A stretch of DNA of 64,000 nucleotides from Paraburkholderia phytofirmans OLGA172 (GCF_001634365.1 NZ_CP014578.1:992001-1056000), one strand, 5' to 3'; shown: positions 25,388 through 35,190, numbered from the stretch's first letter. The notes: generated from the sequence alone by a model not told the origin. Made by a program: numbers and translations.

Positions 25388-26542
25388 ATGCTTACCGATC
25401 AGGCATACACAGGTAGTGGTGACGGACTGGTGCTGGCAGTGTCGCTGGAACTGGCGGCGGCCAAATGGAAAGTCGCGTTTCACGACGGCCGGCGCGAGAA
25501 GCCGGCCGTCCACACCGTTGGACAGCCGCAGGCTGCGGCGCGCCTGCAGGCAGTGCTGGACCTGATCGAGACCCACAAGGAAAGATGGTCATTACCGACA
25601 GATGTACGGGTTGTCGTGAGCTATGAGGCCGGGCAGGACGCGTTCTGGATCTGGCGCGCGTTACGGGCTCGACACGTCGACTGCTACGTCATTGATCCGG
25701 CCAGCATTCCGGTCGAACGCCACCAGCGGCGCGCCAAGACCGATCGGCTCGATGTCATCAAGCTGGTCATCAATTTGCGCGCGTGGCTGCGCGGCGAGCG
25801 CGATCGCATGCATGTGATTCGCGTACCGTTACCGGAGGACGAGGCATCGCGCCACTTGATGCGAGAGCGCGGGCAACTACAGAAGGAAATCCTGCAGCAC
25901 CAAGATCGCATGCGCAAGCTGCTGGCCACCCTCGGCTGCTGGGATGCTGTCGATCACCGGGCATTCGCGGACCGACTCGAGCGCGACGAAGTACGCTGCC
26001 ACGACGGTGCGCCGTTACCGCGCGAGCTGTATGAGCGGTTACGGCGTGAGTGCGATCGGCTGGCCCTCGTCGAACAGCAACTTGCGGTGTTGGAGAGCAC
26101 GCGAAAGACAAACGTACCAGCAGTCGCGCGCCAGCGTTGCGATGCGCTGGCGCGGCTGAAGGGTATAGGCGAAGTAGGCGCCTCGCGCCTTGCGCTCGAG
26201 CTCTTCTGGCGGAACTTCAACAATCGCCGCGAAGTCGGCTCGTGCGTCGGGCTGGTGCCTCAGCCATACGACAGCGGCGAAAGCCAGATCGATCAAGGGA
26301 TCAGCAAACAGTCAAACCGGCGGGTACGCGCGCTGCTGATCGAGATTGCATGGACGTGGCTGCGCTACCAGCCCGGCAGCGCACTAACAAAATGGTTTGA
26401 CCAACGCACACAGGGCACGGGGCCGAACCGACGTGCGCGACGTATCGCTATCGTCGCGGTGGCGAGACGTCTTGCCATTGCACTGTGGCGCTATCTGAAA
26501 GACGGAGTCATTCCCGAAGGCGCGGATCTTAAGAACGTTTAG
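25388..26542 (+). CDS. IS110-family transposase, apparently complete
   Basis: This 384-residue recombinase has an N-terminal RuvC-like DEDD domain (about 1-160, ending in AKTDRLDVIKLVINLRAW), a coiled middle segment (residues 165-270), and a C-terminal domain with KGIGEVGASRLALE and the serine-containing ISKQSNRRVRALLIEIAW. IS110 enzymes cut and join through a Ser-dependent mechanism guided by a bridge RNA. The first acidic residue position reads SLELAAAKWKV, so Glu appears where Asp is usual. CAGGAG precedes the ATG well. It lies between the IS110 remnant and the group II intron. Confidence 0.92.
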   Translation: MLTDQAYTGSGDGLVLAVSLELAAAKWKVAFHDGRREKPAVHTVGQPQAAARLQAVLDLIETHKERWSLPTDVRVVVSYEAGQDAFWIWRALRARHVDCYVIDPASIPVERHQRRAKTDRLDVIKLVINLRAWLRGERDRMHVIRVPLPEDEASRHLMRERGQLQKEILQHQDRMRKLLATLGCWDAVDHRAFADRLERDEVRCHDGAPLPRELYERLRRECDRLALVEQQLAVLESTRKTNVPAVARQRCDALARLKGIGEVGASRLALELFWRNFNNRREVGSCVGLVPQPYDSGESQIDQGISKQSNRRVRALLIEIAWTWLRYQPGSALTKWFDQRTQGTGPNRRARRIAIVAVARRLAIALWRYLKDGVIPEGADLKNV

Positions 26543-27337
26543 GCATACTTATGTCTACCTGATAGGATGTAGAGGTTTTTCTTGGCATTTTATTTGCGTA
26601 GCAAACACGGTTGGAGTGAACATGCCCGTGATCACGCTGGGTTGCTGAAGCAACCGAATATTTTCAGATGGGGCATGTTCCCGGAAGAGATTCCGGCGTA
26701 ACGCGCATGCAGGATAAGGCTGGCGACACGCCAGCGGATAGAAGGTGGTGACTGCGACACGAAGTTGCTTGCAGGAGCTGTTCCCGCTTCAACATGAGGG
26801 AACCGCCCGTGTCACCGGGCGAGTCTAGGAGTCTGAATAAAGAGCGACTCTGACAATGTAACGAAGCATCGCAAGATGCGGGGTATCAATCGCGAGAGGC
26901 GTACCCTTCTGGCAGCCACACGCCGGATGAGTGCTAGACAGTCGGCATGGCGAACACATGTGAATCTGCGATAAAGGTCGTTATTCTAAACAAGCGGAAG
27001 TGGCTACTGCGCTTGAGCCAAAATGGCAATGGAGGTGGGAAGAGCGTCTTCACTTATACGCTCTCGTGACCCATACGCCTCCCGGTCGACAGCAGGCGCC
27101 TAACCCGACATGCTTTCGCAAGCGGAACGTGGAAATCCCGTATCGCTCCCCTCGGGGACAGCAAGCCGCAAGGCTTGCCCATGGCGATGCGGGCGAAGGA
27201 TTGAGGACAAAGCGAACGCCATCCTGTAATCGGATGGATAGGGGTTGCAACATCATCCCACGCGAAAGCGGGCAAACTTCCTCGTGGTCTCTCATCACAA
27301 GAGAGTAGGTAGAACCATCTTAACGGAAGGGAAGCAA

Positions 27338-28996
27338 ATGGACGCAGCAACACCAGCGTGTGCGCCTTCCGGCGTGGCATGGGACGGCATCAGTTGGGCC
27401 GATGTCCAGCGTCAGGTAAGACGGCTGCAAGCGCGTATTGTGAAGTGGACACAGGCCGGCAGGCACAACAAGGTGAAAGCCTTGCAATGGCTGCTGACCC
27501 ACTCGTTCAGCGGCAAGGCATTAGCCGTCAAGCGGGTGACTGAAAACAAAGGCAAGAACACCCCTGGTGTCGACAAGGTCATCTGGAAAACACCGGGGGC
27601 AAAGACCAACGCGATTGCGTCGTTGAAGAGACGGGGTTACTCGGCTCTTCCGCTTCGGAGGGTAATGATACCGAAGAAGAACGGGAAAATGAGGCCGCTC
27701 GGCATACCCGTGATGCGCTGCAGGGCGATGCAAGCATTGCATCTGCTTGCTCTGGAGCCGGTTGCGGAAACCACTGCCGACCCGAACTCGTATGGGTTCA
27801 GGCCGGAGCGCTCAACAGCCGACGCGGGGGAACAATGCTTCATCGCCCTCGCGAGAAAGACAAGCGCGCAGTGGGTGCTGGAAGCCGACATCAAGGCCTG
27901 TTACGACGAAATCAGCCATCCATGGATGGTCGCTAACATCCCCACGGACAAGGTGATCCTGCAGAAGTGGCTCAAGGCGGGATATGTGTATCAGGACGAA
28001 CTCTTCCCGACCGATGCCGGGGTCCCTCAAGGGGGAATTATTTCACCGGTAGTGGCCAACATGACGTTGGATGGTCTCGAAGCGATGCTGGCAGAGAAGT
28101 TTCCGAAGGCAAAGCGGACAGGCCTGAAAATGCACATGGTGCGGTACGCGGACGACTTCATCATCACTGGCCACTCGAAAGAGTGGCTGGAGCACGAGGT
28201 CAAACCCGCGGTGGTCGCATTTCTGGCGGAACGTGGGCTCGTCCTGTCGCCGGAAAAGACCAAGGTAACGCACATCGACGAAGGGTTTGACTTCCTCGGA
28301 TGGAATATCCGCAAGTACAACGGCAAGCTGTTGATGAAACCGTCGAAAGCGAACGTCAAAGCGCATCTTGACAAGATCCGGGAAGTCATCAAAGGCAACA
28401 AGACGGCCAAACAAGCAAACTTGATACGCCTGCTCAACCCGATTTTGCGGGGCTGGGCGAACTATCACCGCCATGTGGTCGCCAAGGAAACCTTTGCTCG
28501 GGTTGATACATATGTCTGGTCAATGCTGTGGCAATGGGCGGTTCGACGGCATCCAGAGAAAGGCGCCCGCTGGGTCAAAGATAAATACTTCAAAACCCAA
28601 GGCACCCGCAACTGGGTATTTGCCACAACCGAAAAACAAGAGGATGGGGGGAAGAAGGAGCTTGTCCTGCTGAAAGCGGCGGACACGCCGATACAGCGGC
28701 ATGTCAAGATCAAGGCCGGGGCTAACCCGCACGACCCACAGTGGGAACCATACTTCGAGACCCGATGGGGCAAGAGGATGATGAACCTGCCAAGGGGCCG
28801 CGCGAAGCTCTACCGGGTCTGGCTGAGGCAGGATGGCCTGTGTCCGACCTGTCAGGAACCGATCGCAATAGGAACCCCTTGGGTCACCCGCTTCATTGTG
28901 AAAAGAACCGACGGTGGGTCGATTGCAGCGGGCAACATTCAACTGCACCATCCCGGTTGTCATGGAATTCAAAAGTACGCCGGAAATAAGTTGTGA
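27338..28996 (+). CDS. ltrA: group II intron reverse transcriptase/maturase with HNH endonuclease
   Basis: This 552-residue multifunctional protein has reverse-transcriptase blocks from about 60 to 330, with IPKKNGKMRPLGIP, YGFRPERS, GVPQGGIISP and the catalytic YADD. The maturase domain X follows (LNPILRGWANYHRHVV). A C-terminal zinc-type HNH endonuclease has CPTCQEPI and HHPGC. It splices and mobilises its own intron by target-primed reverse transcription. An AAGGGAAGC site selects the ATG at 27338. All catalytic motifs look intact, so the element may be active. Confidence 0.95.
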   Translation: MDAATPACAPSGVAWDGISWADVQRQVRRLQARIVKWTQAGRHNKVKALQWLLTHSFSGKALAVKRVTENKGKNTPGVDKVIWKTPGAKTNAIASLKRRGYSALPLRRVMIPKKNGKMRPLGIPVMRCRAMQALHLLALEPVAETTADPNSYGFRPERSTADAGEQCFIALARKTSAQWVLEADIKACYDEISHPWMVANIPTDKVILQKWLKAGYVYQDELFPTDAGVPQGGIISPVVANMTLDGLEAMLAEKFPKAKRTGLKMHMVRYADDFIITGHSKEWLEHEVKPAVVAFLAERGLVLSPEKTKVTHIDEGFDFLGWNIRKYNGKLLMKPSKANVKAHLDKIREVIKGNKTAKQANLIRLLNPILRGWANYHRHVVAKETFARVDTYVWSMLWQWAVRRHPEKGARWVKDKYFKTQGTRNWVFATTEKQEDGGKKELVLLKAADTPIQRHVKIKAGANPHDPQWEPYFETRWGKRMMNLPRGRAKLYRVWLRQDGLCPTCQEPIAIGTPWVTRFIVKRTDGGSIAAGNIQLHHPGCHGIQKYAGNKL

Positions 28997-29030
28997 AAGC
29001 GGGTGTCGAAAGATGCCTTGGCAGAGGCTT

Positions 29031-29064
29031 GAGCTGTATGCAGGGAAACTTGCACGTACAGTTC
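29031..29064 (+). ncRNA. group II intron domain V
   Basis: A 34-base hairpin beginning GAGCTGTATGCAGGGAAAC and ending ACGTACAGTTC, with the GAAA tetraloop and the two-base bulge (CG) of the catalytic domain V, lies 34 bases after the maturase stop. The AGC catalytic triad is present near its 5' side. A domain VI stem-loop follows. Confidence 0.88.
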
Positions 29065-29153
29065 TTAGGGGGCTAGGTGCGGGCAACCGCGCCTGGCTAC
29101 CCGGCGGGCCAGGCATGAACGCGGCGTGTGCTTCGAAACACAAGCAGCCACAT

Positions 29154-29173
29154 CGTGCGCTTTAAAGCGCACG
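29154..29173. repeat. 20-bp perfect palindrome 3' of the intron
   Basis: CGTGCGCTTTAAAGCGCACG is fully self-complementary with no loop. It lies about 50 bases after the intron end, in the short gap before the CopD-like gene. It may be a protein-binding dyad or a remnant of the original integration target. Confidence 0.6.
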
Positions 29174-29364
29174 CCGCGCGTAGCAAAAATCCGGGGTGTA
29201 ACGCCGTCGCGGCATCGGGCGCGTTGCAATAACAACTACAAGGAATGTTAAGACGCCGCCAGTACATGGAACTGCACGCATAGCGCGCAGTCGAATGCGC
29301 TCAATAGCCGCTACTAATATCACTCGTCACAAGCGGTGTGGCGTCGTCGGGAGAGGAAAACAAC

Positions 29365-29823
29365 ATGAACAAAGCTATCGAACTCGCACTCTTTTTGCAT
29401 CTGCTCGCGGTCGCGGTGTGGGTGGGTGGAATGGTGTTTGCGCATTTCTGTCTGCGCCCGGCCATTGCCGATCTTTCGCCGCAACTTCGTCTGCCTTTGT
29501 GGGAGTCGGTGTTCGGCCGCTTCTTCAACTGGGTCGCGGCAGCCGTGCTGGTGATTCTACTCACTGGCGGTTTCCTGCTGATGCAATTCGGCGGCGGTCA
29601 CGCCACGTGGCCGTTGCATGCCATGGCCGGCATCGGCATCGTGATGATGCTGATCTTCGGACACATTCGCTTCGCCGTGTTCCCGCGCATTCGCCGCGCG
29701 GTGCAGGCGCAGAAGTGGCCGGACGGCGCGCAAGCGGTCGGCACGATCCGGCGTCTGGTGCTGGTGAATATTGTGCTGGGTGTGGTGACGATCGGTGTGG
29801 CGGTGCTGTCGCGCGGGTTCTGA
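29365..29823 (+). CDS. CopD-family integral membrane protein
   Basis: This 152-residue protein has four predicted membrane helices, opening with ELALFLHLLAVAVWVGGMVF, which is typical of the CopD/DUF2269-like copper-resistance membrane domain. Full CopD proteins are larger and import copper with CopC; short versions like this are of uncertain function. GAGAGGAAAAC precedes the ATG at 29365. It is the first core-type gene after the accessory block, on its own, convergent with the chromate transporter gene. Confidence 0.85.
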   Translation: MNKAIELALFLHLLAVAVWVGGMVFAHFCLRPAIADLSPQLRLPLWESVFGRFFNWVAAAVLVILLTGGFLLMQFGGGHATWPLHAMAGIGIVMMLIFGHIRFAVFPRIRRAVQAQKWPDGAQAVGTIRRLVLVNIVLGVVTIGVAVLSRGF

Positions 29824-29945
29824 AGCCCGACTACTTACCGCGACATTCTGCTCGCGTCGTGGAGTACGGCTTCACAGCGCGAGCGTGAGTGACGGCTCTG
29901 AAGCGCGCGAATGAATACCGGTTATCAAGCGCGGGCCACCACCGA

Positions 29946-31154
29946 CTACGGCATGGCGCCGCAGGCAAGCCACAGCCCACACACGATCGCCACAGTCCCG
30001 TACACCACATACACCGGCACCTTGAGTTTCGCGAAGCACATGGCGGAGAACAGCGCCGTCACCAGATACTCAGGTTTGAACGGCACATGCCCCGCGATGC
30101 GCAGTACCGCCACCGCCAGAAACGCGGTGGTGACCGCGCGCAGGATCCGCATGCCGTGCTCGAAACGCGGATTGGCCTTCAACTGATGCAGATGCCGCTG
30201 CGCCAGCACCACGAGGCAGCCCGACGGCACAAAAAGCGCGAGCGTAGCAATCAGCGCGCCCACCCAGCCATCCACCAGATAGCCGAAGAACGGCACCACG
30301 TTCAACAGCGGTCCAGGCGATAACGGCGATAGCGAAAACGCCAAGGTGAAGTCGTTATCCGATACACCGATGGCTGGCGTGACGAATAGCGTCTTGAGCA
30401 CCGGCAACGCCGAGAAACCGCCGCCGAACAACGTCATGCCCGCACCCGCCAGTCGTGGCCATAGCAGCGCCAGCTCATAGCGATGCGGCAACGGCAGTGC
30501 GAATATCGCCAGCAGCACGCACAGTGCGGCCAGCATGTGCCAGTCGCCGCGACCGATCGACACGGCGATGCGTGCATTGCGATCCGTGCTGACCAGCCAG
30601 CCGGTGCCGAAAGCCGTGCTGAGCATCACCACGTACGCCGCGGGACTGTGCGCATAGAAGAGCGCTACACACCCGAGCACCGCCGCGATCCATTCGAGCT
30701 TGCCGCGCACCAGCGCGCGCGTCTGTTTGTACCAGGTGATCGCGATCAGCGTGGCCAGCACCACGCTGAAATGATTGAGCAAAGTTTGAGAGGCAGCGGC
30801 CCGCACGAGCGGCGTGCGATAGAAGATCGCGAACAGCGTCATCAGCATGAAAAAGGGCAGCACGCTTGCGACGCCGGCCACCCAGGCGCCGGCGCGTCCG
30901 CGCAGCGCATGTCCCAGTTGCACGGCGACGTTGCAGCCCACCGGTCCGGGCACCATCCAGGCAAGCGCGATCAGATCGGAAAAGGCCACGCGCGAGAGCC
31001 GCCCTTCGCGTTCCACGTAGTGGTTTTCAAGTTGCGCCATCAGCGCGAGGCCGCCCCACGACAGCGCCGACAGGCCGAACACGACCCGGAACAGCGTCCA
31101 TAGCGGTTCTCGTCTTCCTCGCCTTGCGGCATCCTGGCTCGTGATCGTCTGCAT
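29946..31154 (-). CDS. chrA: chromate transporter, ChrA (CHR) family, two-domain
   Basis: This 402-residue inner-membrane protein has two homologous CHR halves. The first has SALSWGGLALMAQLENHYV and MVPGPVGCNVAVQLG, the second GMTLFGGGFSALPVLKTLF and SPLSPGPLLNVVPFFG. ChrA exports chromate, giving resistance, or handles related oxyanions. The Pro-Gly-Pro motifs in both halves are typical, although the usual FGG at the first position is SWGG here. It is a single gene with no chrB regulator adjacent. Confidence 0.92.
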   Translation of the reverse strand: MQTITSQDAARRGRREPLWTLFRVVFGLSALSWGGLALMAQLENHYVEREGRLSRVAFSDLIALAWMVPGPVGCNVAVQLGHALRGRAGAWVAGVASVLPFFMLMTLFAIFYRTPLVRAAASQTLLNHFSVVLATLIAITWYKQTRALVRGKLEWIAAVLGCVALFYAHSPAAYVVMLSTAFGTGWLVSTDRNARIAVSIGRGDWHMLAALCVLLAIFALPLPHRYELALLWPRLAGAGMTLFGGGFSALPVLKTLFVTPAIGVSDNDFTLAFSLSPLSPGPLLNVVPFFGYLVDGWVGALIATLALFVPSGCLVVLAQRHLHQLKANPRFEHGMRILRAVTTAFLAVAVLRIAGHVPFKPEYLVTALFSAMCFAKLKVPVYVVYGTVAIVCGLWLACGAMP

Positions 31155-31367
31155 GGCGCCGCGGGCGCCGGTACGCGGGCGGCCCGCCCCTTGGGATCAT
31201 CGTTGTGTGTGTTGGTGCGCCGGCAGCCGGCATCGCACTGTAACGCGGTACAGCGTGAATGTAGCGGGTTTTGCGATGCTGCGGTTGGATAAGCGCGGGG
31301 CGCCGCTTATCCGTCTAAAGGCTGGGCGCTGCGCCCGTGTGCTAGGCGCGCCACAGCCGGGCCGCGC

Positions 31368-33734
31368 TCAGCTATTGGTGCTCGCGCTGGTGCTGGACAC
31401 GCTGTTGGTGCTGTCGGTTTCATGCGCGGCGCGGTGACCCTTCATGCCGCATACGCCGAAGCGTTCGAGCAGTGCCGGAATCGCGTCGACCGGCACCGGA
31501 CGCGAGAACAGGAAGCCCTGCGCCTCGATATGGCCGAGCCCGGCGAGCCACGCGATCTGCTCTTCGGTCTCGGTGCCTTCGACTACTACCGTGAGCCCGA
31601 GCGAACGCGCCAGGTTGACGATCGCAGTGACCATCACGCACACGCTGCGGTCACCGGGAATCGCCTGGACGAACGAACGGTCCACCTTCAGCGTGTCGAC
31701 CGAGAAGCGGTTCAGATAGGAGAGCGACGAATAGCCTGTGCCGAAGTCGTCGAGCGCAATGCGCACGCCGAGGCGCTTCAACGCGAAGATCTTCTCCGAG
31801 ACGAGTTCGGGGTATTCCATCATCGCCGTCTCGGTGATTTCAAGTTCGAGGCGGCGCGCGGAGATGCCGCTTTCCTCGATTGCGTGCGCGATGGTTTCGT
31901 ATAGATCGCCGCGCCAGAACTGCACCGCGGAGATGTTCACTGCAAGCGACAGCGTGTCGTAGCCCTGTTGCTGCCACAACGCCAGTTGACGGCAGGCGGT
32001 TTCGATCACGAAGTCGCCGATCGGCACGATCAGGCCGGTCGATTCGGCGACTGGAATGAATTCGTTGGCCGGGATCAGACCGTGTTGCGGATGGTTCCAG
32101 CGCACCAGCGCTTCAAACCCGGTGATGCAGCGGCGCGTCAGATCGATCTTCGGCTGATAGGCGAGAAACAGCTGGCCTTCGGCGAGCGCGACGCGCAACT
32201 GCTGTTCCCACTTCATCAAATGGTCCGCGCGGTGCGACAACTGCGGCGAATAGAACTGGTAGCAGTTCTTGCCCGCGTCTTTGGCGCTGTACATCGCGAG
32301 GTCGGCTTTTTTCAGCAGGTCGATTTCGTTCTCGTTGGCGACCGAGTAGAGCGCGATGCCGATGCTTGCATGCAATACGAACGAGCTGCCGCGCACTTCG
32401 AAAGGCTGGGCGAATACTTCGGCCGCCGCTTCGGCGAGTGTGACCGCGCGCTTCTCGACGTCGTCGCCCTTGATCACCACGACGAACTCGTCCCCGCCGA
32501 TGCGGCTCAGCGTGCCGCAGTCGCCGACCGCGGCGGCGAGGCGCGAGGCCGTCATTTGCAACACGATGTCGCCGGCGTTGTGGCCAAGCGTGTCATTGAC
32601 GGTCTTGAAGTTGTCGAGGTCGATGAAAAGAATCGCGAGGCGGCCGAGATTGGCGGGCTGAACCACGTCGTGCCGCAGCGTTTGCAGCGTCGCATAGCGA
32701 TTGCGCAAACCGGTTAGCAGATCGTATTCGACCAGATGCGTCATTTCCCGCTCGCGCCCGAGCAGCTTGCCGATCAACCCGGTGGCCACCGCGAAGAAGC
32801 TCAGCATCGCGAGCGAGACGAAGCTGGCCATCAGCAGATAGACGTTGCGCGTGTGGTTGTAGTCGGCGAATTCTTCGGCTTGCGACAGGCCCACCAGCAC
32901 GCCGAGCGGATAGCCGTCGATATGCCGGTACGAGACGATGCGCGTGACGTTGTCGATCGAATCGACGTAGGTGCCCGACACATGCTCCGAGGTCGGATAC
33001 GAACCGCTCGCCGAGAATGCACCGTTGGCGCTTTCGGCGCTGCCCGTGCGGCGCGCCAACACCGTGCCGTTGTCCGAGATCACCGCGATCACGCCTTCTC
33101 GGCCGATGGCCGCGTTGTTGTAGAAGTCGCTGGTGAAATAGCTGGGGTCCTCGGAGACCACCACGACCCCCGCGAACGAGCCGTCGGGATGATTCAGGCG
33201 CCGCGTCATCTGCAAGGTCCAGTGGCCGGATATGCGGCCGAGCACCGGCTTGCTGATGTACAACTGGTCGTCGTTCTCGTGTTCGTGGACCTTGAAGTGT
33301 TCGCGGTCCGACAGATCGATGTGTTTGGGATTGAGTTCGGCCGTGTTGGCGATCAGCCTGCCGTGCTCGTCGATCAGCGACACCTGCACCAGTGTCTCGC
33401 TTTGCACCACGCCTTTTTCGACTGTGCTGGAGAGATCGAAGTGATTCGGCGTTTTCTCGAACTCGTATTTGACGAAGCGGGTGATCTGGTCGACCTGGTG
33501 AATCGCCTTGACCGTATGCTGCTCCAGCGCCGCGGAGAGAATCGCAGCGGAGGCCATCGCTTCACGATTCGTGGCTTCTTTCTCAACCGACAGACGCGCG
33601 AAGATCACGGTCCAAAGCAGGATCAGGACCAGCACGCCGAGCGCGGGAATGACGAGCAAGGCACGGCGGCGCGACACGGCAGGGTCGCGGCGGGGCTTGG
33701 CTTCGTGCTGGTCGGAGAAGCGGGACTGGCTCAT
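31368..33734 (-). CDS. membrane dCache-GGDEF-EAL protein (c-di-GMP turnover)
   Basis: This 788-residue inner-membrane signalling enzyme has a membrane helix (26-46), a periplasmic dCache-type sensor (about 50-295), a second helix (298-322), GGDEF (335-500) and EAL (515-765). The diguanylate cyclase site GGDEF (413-417) is intact. The product-inhibition RxxD site is absent (GDCG instead). The phosphodiesterase motif EAL (541-543) and DDFGTGYSS are present, so both activities are possible. The C-terminus is a Ser/Thr/Asn-rich tail. It is a single gene, and its ligand is unknown. Confidence 0.93.
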   Translation of the reverse strand: MSQSRFSDQHEAKPRRDPAVSRRRALLVIPALGVLVLILLWTVIFARLSVEKEATNREAMASAAILSAALEQHTVKAIHQVDQITRFVKYEFEKTPNHFDLSSTVEKGVVQSETLVQVSLIDEHGRLIANTAELNPKHIDLSDREHFKVHEHENDDQLYISKPVLGRISGHWTLQMTRRLNHPDGSFAGVVVVSEDPSYFTSDFYNNAAIGREGVIAVISDNGTVLARRTGSAESANGAFSASGSYPTSEHVSGTYVDSIDNVTRIVSYRHIDGYPLGVLVGLSQAEEFADYNHTRNVYLLMASFVSLAMLSFFAVATGLIGKLLGREREMTHLVEYDLLTGLRNRYATLQTLRHDVVQPANLGRLAILFIDLDNFKTVNDTLGHNAGDIVLQMTASRLAAAVGDCGTLSRIGGDEFVVVIKGDDVEKRAVTLAEAAAEVFAQPFEVRGSSFVLHASIGIALYSVANENEIDLLKKADLAMYSAKDAGKNCYQFYSPQLSHRADHLMKWEQQLRVALAEGQLFLAYQPKIDLTRRCITGFEALVRWNHPQHGLIPANEFIPVAESTGLIVPIGDFVIETACRQLALWQQQGYDTLSLAVNISAVQFWRGDLYETIAHAIEESGISARRLELEITETAMMEYPELVSEKIFALKRLGVRIALDDFGTGYSSLSYLNRFSVDTLKVDRSFVQAIPGDRSVCVMVTAIVNLARSLGLTVVVEGTETEEQIAWLAGLGHIEAQGFLFSRPVPVDAIPALLERFGVCGMKGHRAAHETDSTNSVSSTSASTNS

Positions 33735-34100
33735 CGTGCGGCCCGTGCCCTGGTGCCGGCCAGCTGCAACTGCGCGAGCATCGACTGCGCTAATTTCATG
33801 GGTGGCTGCATGGTGACCAAGGTGCCGGAACTGCTGCGCAGGGGAAGGGGGCGTGGCGTCGTGCCTGACCGTCCGCAGGTCGTCGGGTACGTTTCGATAT
33901 TACTTAATGCCACTGGATTAAGGAAGGGTCCGGGCATCGGGTATACGCGGGCGCGGCCGACCGTCCCATCCGGGTGAATTCGCAGCCGGCGCGGCCAGCC
34001 TTGGGGCCGCAGCCTGGCATTCGTATTCGAATATTTCATCGGGATCCGGAATTCAGGTGTGCCAGGCCTCTCATCATGCATAGCGCATTAATCGCGCCGT
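33735..34100. other. intergenic region, nothing identified
   Basis: These 366 bases lie between the GGDEF-EAL gene start and the PhzF gene stop. An AT-richer patch with ATATTACTTAATG near 33897 could belong to the GGDEF-EAL promoter. No ORF on either strand is credible. Confidence 0.35.
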
Positions 34101-35009
34101 TCATGGCAACCGGAACGTGCCGTCGACGATCGTCACCGACGGCCCACCGATCCACGTCTTGCCGGCTGCGTCGTCGTAGTGCACCGACACGTTGCCGGCG
34201 CGGCCCAGTACGGTGCCTTGGCGGGCCGTGTAGTGTGAGCCCGGGCGCAACTGCTGGGCGCTCAGCAGGCCCGCAAGCGCGGCGTTCGCGCTGCCCGTTA
34301 CCGGATCTTCGCCAATGCCGAAGCCACCGCCTGTCATCAGGCAGCGCACCTCGAAGGTGGCCGGGCCGTCAGCGCCGTGCGGGCCGTAGACGGCGAGACC
34401 ATGAGTGTCCATCGCATGCACGAGGTCGGCGAGCGCAGCGGCGTCGGGTTCCAGCGCGAGACAGTCGCGCGCTGAATTGAGGCGTACTACGAGCCATGGT
34501 GCACCATTGTCGACCGCGCAGGGCGTTGCACTGAAATCGATTGCGTCACTACGCAAAGCTGCAGCCAGTGCCGCGTACCGATCTTGAGGGAGCGCCGTGA
34601 CGCGCGCGGGAGGCGCGGCGAAAGCCCAGCCGCCTTGCACGTTGCCGGCCGATCCAGATTCAGTCAGTGCTTGCAATTCGACGAGACCCACGCCGCATTG
34701 CTGCACCAGTTTGCCGGCCTGCTTCGGTCGATACCCGCTTTCGAGCAGCGCATGCGCGGTGCCGAGTGTCGGATGACCGGCGAACGGCAGTTCGCCATGC
34801 GTTGTGAAAATACGCACGCGATAATCGGCCGCCCGGTCGGTCGGTTTCAGCAGGAAGGTGGTTTCGGACAGATTGGTCCAGTGCGCGATCGCCTGCATCT
34901 GATTCGCATCGAGCGCGTCGGCGTCGAACACGACAGCAAGCGGATTGCCTTTGAACGGCACCGACGTGAATACGTCGACCTGTTTAAAACGAACGGTGTT
35001 GGCGGGCAT
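34101..35009 (-). CDS. PhzF-family isomerase/epimerase
   Basis: This 302-residue protein has the diaminopimelate-epimerase-like double fold. It shows FKQVDVFTSVPFKGNPLAVV at the N-terminus, the catalytic Glu in NLSETTFLL, THGELPFAGHPTLGTAHAL, and the second-half signature GEDPVTGSANAAL. PhzF proteins isomerise small metabolites; outside phenazine clusters their substrates are generally unknown, and there are no other phenazine genes here. I chose the ATG at 35009 because the upstream extension is Pro/Arg-rich and outside the family. It follows RidA by 181 bases. Confidence 0.92.
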   Translation of the reverse strand: MPANTVRFKQVDVFTSVPFKGNPLAVVFDADALDANQMQAIAHWTNLSETTFLLKPTDRAADYRVRIFTTHGELPFAGHPTLGTAHALLESGYRPKQAGKLVQQCGVGLVELQALTESGSAGNVQGGWAFAAPPARVTALPQDRYAALAAALRSDAIDFSATPCAVDNGAPWLVVRLNSARDCLALEPDAAALADLVHAMDTHGLAVYGPHGADGPATFEVRCLMTGGGFGIGEDPVTGSANAALAGLLSAQQLRPGSHYTARQGTVLGRAGNVSVHYDDAAGKTWIGGPSVTIVDGTFRLP

Positions 35010-35190
35010 CGGGCGCAATCCGGCGAATCCAGCAGGTGGGTAGGATTCGCGGATTCTATCCGGTGACAAAGGAACGATCCACCTCTTCACACATGCAAAA
35101 CGCGCCGCGGGTGACTGGCACCTCGCGACGCGTTCAGAATGTTCAGGACGACCCGCTGGGCAAACCAGCGGCCGAACCTGTTGGCGTGCG

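Larger units (their letters stand above)
26616..29105 (+). mobile_element. group II intron (boundaries approximate)
   Basis: A roughly 2.5-kb retroelement. A structured 720-base non-coding 5' part starts near GTGAACATGCCC (26616), which pairs with GGGCATGTTC about 50 bases on. The RT-maturase ORF lies in domain IV, and a textbook domain V is at 29031-29064, followed by a domain VI hairpin ending near CTACCC. The orientation is plus. The 5' and 3' splice sites are estimated from these landmarks, not proven. It sits just after the IS110 transposase and interrupts no recognisable gene. Confidence 0.85.

Noticed and set aside
34101..35009. PhzF as evidence of a phenazine cluster
   Set aside because: No phzA-E or phzG neighbours; PhzF-fold proteins are widespread outside phenazine synthesis.
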